NCBI RefSeq assembly: GCF_037104765.1
Contig: NZ_JBAWSY010000004.1
Location: 62,001-126,000, forward strand
Reading direction: 5' to 3'
Source: Psychrobacillus mangrovi
GTDB lineage: Bacteria; Bacillota; Bacilli; Bacillales_A; Planococcaceae
DNA: 64,000 nt
Shown: in pieces, positions 26,461 to 33,473 of the stretch
Position numbering within the stretch: the first letter of the stretch is position 1
How the letters are laid out: every line of letters begins with the position of its first letter
Translations under genes and position numbers: made by a program
Notes under the pieces: model-generated
Databases searched by the model: none
The model's input: only the letters and a program-made list of their open reading frames with translations
Told to the model about the DNA's origin: nothing

Positions 26461-27530
26461 TGAATACATATATTATTGCTGAAGCAGGTGTCAATCATAA
26501 CGGTTCATTTGAACTGGCGAAAAAACTTGTCCTAGCAGCAAAAGAGGCTGGCGCAGATGCAGTTAAATTTCAAACGTTCAAAGCAGAGAATTTAGTGACA
26601 AAGGCTGCAGAGCAAGCAGCATATCAAGTTGAAAATTTAGGGGAAGCTACTTCGCAATTTGACATGCTCAAAAAGCTGGAGCTATCCTATGATGAGTTTA
26701 CTGCATTAAAACAGTATTGCAATGAGCAGTCTATTGAATTTTTGTCGACACCTTTTGACTTTGAAAGTGTCGACTTTTTAGTAGATACACTTGGAATGGA
26801 AATAGTGAAAATTCCTTCAGGAGAGCTAACAAACGCTCCTTTTATTTATTATATTGCAACTAAAAGAAAGAAAATGATTGTATCTACTGGAATGGCAACG
26901 TTAGATGAAATTCATGAAGCACTAGGTTTTATAGCATTTGGTCTCGCAAATTTCAAAAAAGTATCCATAGAATATGTGAAAGCTTTCTATAAAACTGAGA
27001 AAGCTAAAGAATTACTTAAGCAATTTGTGACAGTTTTGCACTGTACAACGGAATACCCTGCCCCGTTAGAAACTATAAATTTAACTGCTATGAATCAATT
27101 ACGAGTAGAATTGCAAGTTCCAATAGGTTACTCGGATCACTCAGAAGGTATTATTGTGCCAATTACAGCAATTGGTTTAGGTGCAACGGTTATTGAAAAA
27201 CATTTTACGTTAGACAAAACTTTACCTGGTCCAGATCATAGAGCCTCACTAAACCCTAAAGAGCTAATCCATATGATAAAAGGTATTCGACAGGTGGAGC
27301 AAGTTTTAGGTAGTGGTTTGAAACACCCTTCAGAGATAGAATTGAAGAATCGTAGAGCTGCACGCAAAAGTATCGTTGCAAAGACGGAAATTGTAGTGGG
27401 AACAACACTTACAGAAGCACATTTAGATCTGAAGCGCCCGGGAACTGGATTATCACCTTCTACTTATTGGTCATTACTAGGTTCAGTAACCCAAAAGGCT
27501 TATGAAAAGGATGATTTGATTGAAGAATAA
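26457..27530 (+). CDS. neuB: N-acetylneuraminate synthase family protein, NeuB/LegI-like
   Basis: 357 residues. The NeuB TIM barrel has AEAGVNHNGSFELAKKLV, DAVKFQTFKAENLVT, KIPSGELTN, GYSDHSEGI and EKHFTLDKTLPGPDHRASL. A C-terminal SAF/antifreeze-like domain (RRAARKSIVAKTEI ... RPGTGLSP) completes it. It condenses phosphoenolpyruvate with the 6-carbon sugar to make the 9-carbon acid. AAGGAG lies 8 bp upstream of ATG 26457. Confidence 0.93.
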   Translation: MMNTYIIAEAGVNHNGSFELAKKLVLAAKEAGADAVKFQTFKAENLVTKAAEQAAYQVENLGEATSQFDMLKKLELSYDEFTALKQYCNEQSIEFLSTPFDFESVDFLVDTLGMEIVKIPSGELTNAPFIYYIATKRKKMIVSTGMATLDEIHEALGFIAFGLANFKKVSIEYVKAFYKTEKAKELLKQFVTVLHCTTEYPAPLETINLTAMNQLRVELQVPIGYSDHSEGIIVPITAIGLGATVIEKHFTLDKTLPGPDHRASLNPKELIHMIKGIRQVEQVLGSGLKHPSEIELKNRRAARKSIVAKTEIVVGTTLTEAHLDLKRPGTGLSPSTYWSLLGSVTQKAYEKDDLIEE

Positions 27531-28146
27531 GCCTATTATCATCATAGGAAATGGCGGACATGCAAGAGCTTTAATAGAAATTTTACTAATGCAGAGTCGT
27601 GAAATAATAGGGTTTACAGCACCGACGCAACAAGTTAATCCATTCGGTTTCACGTATTTAGGGAAAGATGAAAGCATTGAACAATATCATCAAGATGAAA
27701 TAATTTTAGTACTTGGACTTGGTACTATTCAGATTTCATCTATTAGAAAAGAAATATTTGACCGTTTTAAAAAGTTAGGCTATACATTTGAGTCTACTAT
27801 TCATCCAAAAACAATTATTTCACCAACTGTACAATTTGGTGAAGGGGTACAAATAATGGCTGGGGCTATTGTTCAAACTAATACCAAAATTGCCGATAAT
27901 ACAATTATAAATACAGGAACAATAATAGACCATGATTGCATAATTGATGCACATACACATCTTGCTCCTGGTGTAACTGTTTCAGGTAGTGTACATATTG
28001 GTGAGAGCTGCCACATTGGTACTGCTGCTACAATCATTCAAGGTATCACTGTTGGAAAGAAAAGCTTAGTGGGAGCAGGTGCAGTAGTTGTTTCAAATAT
28101 TGCAAATGAAAAAAAGGTAGTTGGAGTTCCTGCAAAGGAAGTGTAG
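27520..28146 (+). CDS. neuD: NeuD/PglD-type sugar acetyltransferase
   Basis: 208 residues. An N-terminal Rossmann-like half (IIIIGNGGHARALIEIL) precedes a left-handed beta-helix of hexapeptide repeats (PTVQFGEGVQIMAGAIV, HDCIIDAHTHLAPG, HIGTAATIIQGITVGKKSLVGAG). PglD-type members acetylate the 4-amino group of UDP sugars and NeuD members act on sialic acids. It may do the LegH step, since no separate LegH is present. It has a TTG start and overlaps neuB by 11 bp. Confidence 0.87.
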   Translation: MKNKPIIIIGNGGHARALIEILLMQSREIIGFTAPTQQVNPFGFTYLGKDESIEQYHQDEIILVLGLGTIQISSIRKEIFDRFKKLGYTFESTIHPKTIISPTVQFGEGVQIMAGAIVQTNTKIADNTIINTGTIIDHDCIIDAHTHLAPGVTVSGSVHIGESCHIGTAATIIQGITVGKKSLVGAGAVVVSNIANEKKVVGVPAKEV

Positions 28147-28149
28147 ATT

Positions 28150-29199
28150 ATGAAGAAATGGACAGAAATAGCAGTTGGACCGCATACAACACTCTTTGAA
28201 ACAATGAAGATTATTGATGAATCATCTTTGCAGTTTGCTATTGTAATAGATGAACAGCAGCATATGCTTGGAACCGTAACAGACGGAGATATTCGTCGAA
28301 GTATTCTTCGTGGTGAAGGACTTGAAGTGGAAATACAACATGTAATGAATAGAAAACCTTTTGTCGAGAAATCAGGTCAAAAACATCGAGATTATTTAAA
28401 GCTTATGAAACAAAAGCAAATTAAACAGCTACCAATTGTAGACGAGTATAATAGAATTGTTAATGTGATTTTTTCAAGTCATCAAACAACTAATACAGAT
28501 CCTAATAATATCGTCATATTAATGGCGGGTGGACTTGGAACTAGGTTGCGACCGCTTACTGATAACATTCCTAAACCAATGTTGCATATAGGGAATAAAC
28601 CAATTCTCGAAACAATTATTGATGGATTTAAGCAATATGGTTTTGCAAATTTTATATTATCAGTGAATTATAAAAAAGAAATAATTCAAGACTATTTTCA
28701 GGATGGCTCAGCATTCGATGTCTCAATTTCATATGTTGAAGAAGAAAAAAGAATGGGAACAGCAGGTGCACTTTCTCTATTAACTAAGAAACCAAGTGGA
28801 CCTGTTTTTGTAATGAATGGTGATTTATTAACGCAAGTAAACTTTGAACAGTTATTACAATTTCATCAAGAGACGAATGCAATAGCCACAATGTGTGTGC
28901 GAGAATTTGAATATCATATTCCTTATGGTGTTATTGAAATTGATGGTCCTCAGTTGACTTCTATTAAAGAAAAACCAGTGAATCGTAATTTTGTAAATGC
29001 AGGCATCTATGTACTTAGTCCAGAAGTGTTTGACCTAATACCGCAAAATGAATTTTATGATATGCCAGATTTATTTAAGCAACTAATGGACAAAGGTGAA
29101 ATTGTTTCTGCATTTCCAATTCGAGAGTATTGGTTAGATATCGGACAGATAGACGATTTTGAACGAGCAAATAGTGATTATAGGGAGCAAGTTAAATGA
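28150..29199 (+). CDS. CBS-domain sugar nucleotidyltransferase, PtmE-like
   Basis: 349 residues. Two N-terminal CBS domains (VGPHTTLFETMKIIDES...LGTVTDGDIRR; PFVEKSG...QLPIVDE) precede a nucleotidyltransferase domain (LMAGGLGTRLRPLTDNIPKP, VMNGDLLT). In Campylobacter PtmE is a GlcN-1-P guanylyltransferase supplying GDP-sugar to legionaminic acid synthesis. The CBS pair suggests allosteric control by nucleotides. It overlaps the next gene by 4 bp. Confidence 0.87.
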   Translation: MKKWTEIAVGPHTTLFETMKIIDESSLQFAIVIDEQQHMLGTVTDGDIRRSILRGEGLEVEIQHVMNRKPFVEKSGQKHRDYLKLMKQKQIKQLPIVDEYNRIVNVIFSSHQTTNTDPNNIVILMAGGLGTRLRPLTDNIPKPMLHIGNKPILETIIDGFKQYGFANFILSVNYKKEIIQDYFQDGSAFDVSISYVEEEKRMGTAGALSLLTKKPSGPVFVMNGDLLTQVNFEQLLQFHQETNAIATMCVREFEYHIPYGVIEIDGPQLTSIKEKPVNRNFVNAGIYVLSPEVFDLIPQNEFYDMPDLFKQLMDKGEIVSAFPIREYWLDIGQIDDFERANSDYREQVK

Positions 29200-29876
29200 A
29201 ACCATCCTTTTTAGCGATTATTCCTGCAAGAGGTGGATCGAAAGGTATTCCTAGAAAAAATATCAAAGAATTAGCTGGAAAACCCCTAATTGCTTGGACA
29301 ATTGAAGAAGCAAAAAAATCTAAGTACATTAATCGAATAATTTTGTCATCTGAAGATGCAGAAATTATAGAAGTTGCAAAACGATACGGTTGTGAAGTCC
29401 CCTTTATCAGACCGGTAGAATTAGCGCAGGATAATACTCCAGGGATTGATCCAGTAATACATGCTATCGAACGATGTCCTGGCTTTGATTATGTAGTATT
29501 GTTACAACCAACCTCTCCACTTCGGACAGTTGAAGATATAGATGGAATTATTGAAACGCTATTAAATAAAGAAGCAAATTTTTGTGTTAGCGTAGTAGAG
29601 CCAAACCAATCACCTTACTGGATGTATAATTTGAATGAGAATGGAAGGATGGATCCCGTAATAAAGCAAGCTAATTTTGCTGTTCGTAGACAAGACTTAC
29701 CAAATGTATATTCTCTAAATGGAGCTGTTTACGTAGCAAATGTTGAAAAATTGAAAGTTGAAAATTCATTTATTACTAATGAAACAGTAGGATACGTTAT
29801 GCCAAGAGAACGATCATTTGATATAGACACAGAAGTGGATTTTTATCTCTGCGAGCAAATGCTTAGAAATTATTAA
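29196..29876 (+). CDS. CMP-nonulosonate synthetase, NeuA/LegF-like
   Basis: 226 residues. Acylneuraminate cytidylyltransferase marks are IIPARGGSKGIPRKNIKELAGKPLI, LLQPTSPLRT, FDIDTEVDFYLCEQML. It activates the nonulosonic acid with CMP for the Maf transferase. It is the last gene of the tightly packed island operon; a weak hairpin follows. Confidence 0.93.
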   Translation: MKPSFLAIIPARGGSKGIPRKNIKELAGKPLIAWTIEEAKKSKYINRIILSSEDAEIIEVAKRYGCEVPFIRPVELAQDNTPGIDPVIHAIERCPGFDYVVLLQPTSPLRTVEDIDGIIETLLNKEANFCVSVVEPNQSPYWMYNLNENGRMDPVIKQANFAVRRQDLPNVYSLNGAVYVANVEKLKVENSFITNETVGYVMPRERSFDIDTEVDFYLCEQMLRNY

Positions 29877-29891
29877 AGTAAATATTTTTAT

Positions 29892-29936
29892 AGCCTTGGT
29901 AACGGTAGCTATATAACTGTTTTTAAGGCTTTTATA
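29892..29936 (+). terminator. Weak terminator candidate after the nonulosonate operon
   Basis: AGCCTT (29892-29897) pairs with AAGGCT (29925-29930) across a 27-nt loop, followed by TTT. A second imperfect hairpin (ACTAATACCCA with TGGGGATTAGT, 30061-30095) ahead of a T-rich stretch may do the job better. The rest of 29937-30180 shows no gene. Confidence 0.4.
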
Positions 29937-30181
29937 AAATTTTGAATTTATTTTGAATAAGATGCATACACCGACCTTTGATCACTATGTAAAATACACC
30001 TTCTTATAATGCAGGTAACAATCCCAACAGAATTTCAGGTCCCAAAATAAAAAAACATAAACTAATACCCATTTAAAAAATAGGTGGGGATTAGTTGAAG
30101 TTTCTTTTTTATATAACCTATGTTTTGGTTAAATTTCTTAATTTATGTTATTTATAAAAAGTTGGATTTGGAGGAAGTGGA

Positions 30182-30371
30182 ATGGGATTTTTAAAAGAAT
30201 TAGGATCATTTAGATGAGGGGCTTAGTGATATGGGAAAAGCTATTAGTGCTACAGCTAAAGCAACTAGACATGCTATTTCTAATGTTGTTGAAAATGTCA
30301 TAGACATTGTTGGTGGTATTATAGAAACTATAAATTTAATAATAAATAAGAATCGCTATCGTACTAAGTGA
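30182..30371 (+). pseudogene. Small-protein gene broken by a one-base frame change
   Basis: GGAGG precedes ATG 30182, which opens MGFLKELGSF and stops at 30215-30217. A +1 shift at 30212 continues as DEGLSDMGKAISATAKATRH and on to a stop at 30369-30371, giving about 62 residues with an amphipathic, Ile/Val-rich helix. The second half could also start by itself at ATG 30231 (46 residues). Function unknown; it lies between the glycosylation operon and the second flagellin. Confidence 0.5.
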
Positions 30372-30433
30372 TGCTTACTTATATTGATGAGAGATAAATT
30401 GATCATACAAATAATGAGTTTGGGGTGAGCTAT

Positions 30434-32038
30434 ATGAGAATAGCCCATAATATTATCAGCTTAAATACTTTAAATAAAATGAATATAAATAATAAGCAAG
30501 TTAATAGTGGTTTATCAAAATTATCGTCGGGTTTACGAATTAATCAAGCAGCAGATGATTCTGCAGGATTGACAATATCAGAAAAAATGAGAGGACAAAT
30601 CCGAGGATTGGAAAGGGCCGAACAAAATATACAAGATGGAATTTCCCTTATACAAACTGCAGAATCAGGTCTAAGCGAGATTGCAAATCCCAATTTACTA
30701 CGATTAAGAGAGTTAACTATACAAGCGGCTAATGACATTTTGAATTCTGAAGATAGACATATTATTCAGCATGAAATCGAGCAGACATTAAAAACAATTA
30801 ATCAAATAGCTAATGAAACTGGATTCAATACAATGAATTTGTTAAATGGAACAAATCCACGCATAACTTCTAATGCTGTAGGGGGTTCCTCTTTTAATTA
30901 CGAAAACATTTTGAAACTTCCCCCAGTAAATAGTATTGGATCATTTGCATTCGGAACAGATGAGGGTTATCCAACTTCGAGTCTAGATAACAATAAAATA
31001 CTTGTATATGGAGAAGGTAGCACTTCTAATCCAGCAGTTAGAATAGATGGTGTCAGTTATAAGTTGAAGACTGATACTAACATAACACCAACTGTTGAAA
31101 ATAATGGAGTGTATGAAACAATATATTCAATTCCTTCAAAAAATGTGGAAGTGACTCAGCTTATAAGTATAAAAGAAGATAAGTATGAAATTCAATATAT
31201 GATAAAAAATAATGATACAAGCAATACTTCTATTGGATTTCAATTTCACTTGGATACAATGTTGGGTGAAGATGATAGTGCACCTTTTATAGTAAATGGT
31301 TCTAATATTAATAGCCAAACCGTGTACTCTGGCAATGATATTCCTGACGATTTCATTGTATATAATCAAAATAATGGTGAGGGTGTAAATAGTGAGTTTC
31401 AGGCAAAAGGAATCATTAAAGGTGAGGGTATAGTAGAAGAACCATCGCAGTTCGCTATCGGAAGGTATTCAGATGTTGCCGATTGGAATTTTAATGCTAA
31501 TATAGGACCGGTTGGGGATAGTGGGTATAGTATTTGGTGGAATCCAAGAGACATCGGAAGTGGAGGTTCTTTTACAGTAAACACATTCTATGGTCAATCG
31601 GTGCCACCTACAATAGAGGATCCATCTAATTTGATTAATGGTCCATTTGATATAATATTACATATAGGCTCAAACACTGACCAACAGTTTAAAATTCAAC
31701 TTTCGGATGTTAGAGTTCAAAAATTAGGAATAAGTAATATTAATGTTCTATCAAATAACAACGCTAATTTTGCATTAAAGAAAATTGATGAGGCAATGAA
31801 ACTAGTTTCTACAGAGAGAACGAAATACGGATCATATCAAAATGCTTTGGAACATATTGAGAAGAATGTTTCTAATTATAAAACTAATTTAACTTCAGCC
31901 GAATCGCAGTTAAGGGATTTAGACATATCAAAAGTGATTGTAAAGCTAAAAAAAGATCAAATCATCTTACAAGCATCACAAGCTATGTCTACCCAAGCTA
32001 ATCAAATGTCTCAATCAATTTTGCAACTATTAAAGTAG
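30434..32038 (+). CDS. Flagellin with a large inserted domain
   Basis: 534 residues. The flagellin N-terminal D0/D1 (MRIAHNIISLNTLNKM, SSGLRINQAADDSAGLTISEKMRGQIRGL) and C-terminal D1/D0 (ALKKIDEAMKLVSTERTKYG ... TQANQMSQSILQLLK) are intact. Between them (residues about 145-405) is an insert of beta-sandwich type with LDTMLGEDDSAPF, WNFNANIG and WWNPRDIGSGGSFTVNTFYG. This recalls a domain of clostridial and paenibacillar surface proteins. ATG 30434 was preferred over GTG 30425 because flagellins start with MRI. It probably forms a minor decorated filament subunit. Confidence 0.87.
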   Translation: MRIAHNIISLNTLNKMNINNKQVNSGLSKLSSGLRINQAADDSAGLTISEKMRGQIRGLERAEQNIQDGISLIQTAESGLSEIANPNLLRLRELTIQAANDILNSEDRHIIQHEIEQTLKTINQIANETGFNTMNLLNGTNPRITSNAVGGSSFNYENILKLPPVNSIGSFAFGTDEGYPTSSLDNNKILVYGEGSTSNPAVRIDGVSYKLKTDTNITPTVENNGVYETIYSIPSKNVEVTQLISIKEDKYEIQYMIKNNDTSNTSIGFQFHLDTMLGEDDSAPFIVNGSNINSQTVYSGNDIPDDFIVYNQNNGEGVNSEFQAKGIIKGEGIVEEPSQFAIGRYSDVADWNFNANIGPVGDSGYSIWWNPRDIGSGGSFTVNTFYGQSVPPTIEDPSNLINGPFDIILHIGSNTDQQFKIQLSDVRVQKLGISNINVLSNNNANFALKKIDEAMKLVSTERTKYGSYQNALEHIEKNVSNYKTNLTSAESQLRDLDISKVIVKLKKDQIILQASQAMSTQANQMSQSILQLLK

Positions 32039-32080
32039 TTATCTAGTAAGAATTGTTATTAAATAAAAATTGAACAAATG

Positions 32081-32125
32081 AAAAATACCAAACAGTCGAG
32101 CAATTACTCGGAGTTTGGTATTTTT
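32081..32125. terminator. Bidirectional terminator between the two convergent flagellin genes
   Basis: AAAAATACCAAAC / GTTTGGTATTTTT arms enclose an inner CGAG...CTCG stem. There are A-runs and T-runs on both sides, serving both strands. Confidence 0.9.
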
Positions 32126-32127
32126 GA

Positions 32128-32937
32128 TTAATTAAACAAGCTCAACACATCACTCACATTTCGGTTCGTCTGCTTAATAAGCATCTCATCACCTTTTTGA
32201 CGGATACCTTGTTTAACAAACTCCATCATTTCAAAAGCCATATCTGGATCACGAATTAGAGATTCCGTTTTTTGTAAGCTCATTTCCATATTAGAAACAT
32301 TCTCCTTATGGTGAGATAGAGCCTCAAAATCTGAACCTGTATTAGCTAAGTGATTAGATATTGTAGATAATGCATTATCAACTTTTGCAATTAAATCTAC
32401 TGCCTCATCTCTAGTAGAAAGTTTAGCAATTTCTATCCCTAAAGAAGTAGTACTAACATTCACGGTATCAATACGCAATGTTTGACCAGCATTTGCACCG
32501 ACATGTATGTATAGTGGCCGTACATCTCCAAGAATATTTTGTGTATTAAATTCCATTTTCTCAGAGGTGTCATCGATAGAGCTAGACAGTTGGTCTAATT
32601 CCTTTTGTGAGGCAACACGATCATCATCTGTGACAGTATCAGTAGAAGTTTGAACAGCAAGTTCTCGTATTCTTTGCAGAACACTACTTACATGCTGGAG
32701 ACCTGCGTCAGTGGACTCTAAAACGGATATGCCATCCTGCATATTCTGCTGTGCCCTTGCTAAACCTCTAATTTGTCCACGTAATGTTTCAGAGATAGAT
32801 AACCCTGAGGCATTATTAGCGGCACGAGTTAATTTATCTCCACCTGAGAGCTTTTCAAGAGTTTTAGTTATTGCTGTATCATTTTTTTGATAGCGGTTTG
32901 TTGAGAAGGATATCCATGCCTGATTCTGTAGTTTCAA
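32128..32937 (-). CDS. Divergent flagellin-like protein
   Basis: 269 residues from TTG 32937, which lies 7 bp after GGAGGT. The ATG at 32952 overlaps that SD and is unlikely. The flagellin core is clear (LEKLSGGDKLTRAANNASGLSISETLRGQIRGLARAQQNMQDGIS and AGQTLRIDTVNVSTTSLGI). The first 20 residues (MKLQNQAWISFSTNRYQ) and the last ones (QTNRNVSDVLSLFN) depart from the polymerisation consensus. It resembles the role or origin of YvzB of B. subtilis. It is transcribed against all neighbouring flagellar genes. Confidence 0.85.
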   Translation of the reverse strand: MKLQNQAWISFSTNRYQKNDTAITKTLEKLSGGDKLTRAANNASGLSISETLRGQIRGLARAQQNMQDGISVLESTDAGLQHVSSVLQRIRELAVQTSTDTVTDDDRVASQKELDQLSSSIDDTSEKMEFNTQNILGDVRPLYIHVGANAGQTLRIDTVNVSTTSLGIEIAKLSTRDEAVDLIAKVDNALSTISNHLANTGSDFEALSHHKENVSNMEMSLQKTESLIRDPDMAFEMMEFVKQGIRQKGDEMLIKQTNRNVSDVLSLFN

Positions 32938-33012
32938 TCCAATCACCTCCATGTGAATTATTTGTATTTCTTCTATATTATCGACAGAATAGATGAAAAT
33001 TTTGCTAGGAAC

Positions 33013-33039
33013 TGAAAATATTTAAAAAAAGACCGATAG
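33013..33039 (+). promoter_or_regulatory. Candidate sigma-D promoter of flaG-fliD-fliS-fliT
   Basis: TGAA (33013-33016), 15 bp, ACCGATAG (6 of 8 to GCCGATAT), 40 bp before flaG. The same operon is sigma-D dependent in B. subtilis. Confidence 0.5.
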
Positions 33040-33079
33040 TGTAAGTAAGAACATTGTGAGCATAGGGGGAAGTTTTGGT

Positions 33080-33460
33080 ATGCGTATAACAGCTCAATCA
33101 CAAGCAAAGGATGTTGTAGTTGCTCCACAATCTAAACAAGTATCAATTCCTGAGGTTGAAAAAGTAAATATAGGGGAAAATTCTTTAAAGCAAATAATGC
33201 AAGCGGAACAAAAAGCAAATGAAAAAGAAAGTTTTCCAAAAGACAAAGTGCAAAAAGCAGTAGATGCATTGAATGAATTTATGACGGTTCAAAATCGTAA
33301 TTCCAAATTTGTCATGCATGATGGCTTAGATCGCTATTATGTAGAAGTAGTGGATGCGGAGACGGATGAGGTCATTCGAGAAGTGCCTCCTCGTAAATTG
33401 TTAGATGCATTTTACACGATGCAAAAATTTTTAGGAATGATTGTAGACGAGAAAATTTAG
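33080..33460 (+). CDS. flaG: Flagellar protein FlaG (YvyC)
   Basis: 126 residues. A polar N-terminus precedes the FlaG domain (DALNEFMTVQNRNSKFVMHDGLDRYYVEVVDAETDEVIREVPPRKLLDAFYTM). ATG 33080 was chosen (9 bp after AGGGGGA, MRITAQSQ) over GTG 33056. It is associated with filament length control in other bacteria. It leads the fliD operon as in B. subtilis. Confidence 0.92.
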   Translation: MRITAQSQAKDVVVAPQSKQVSIPEVEKVNIGENSLKQIMQAEQKANEKESFPKDKVQKAVDALNEFMTVQNRNSKFVMHDGLDRYYVEVVDAETDEVIREVPPRKLLDAFYTMQKFLGMIVDEKI

Positions 33461-33473
33461 GAGGTAATTATAA

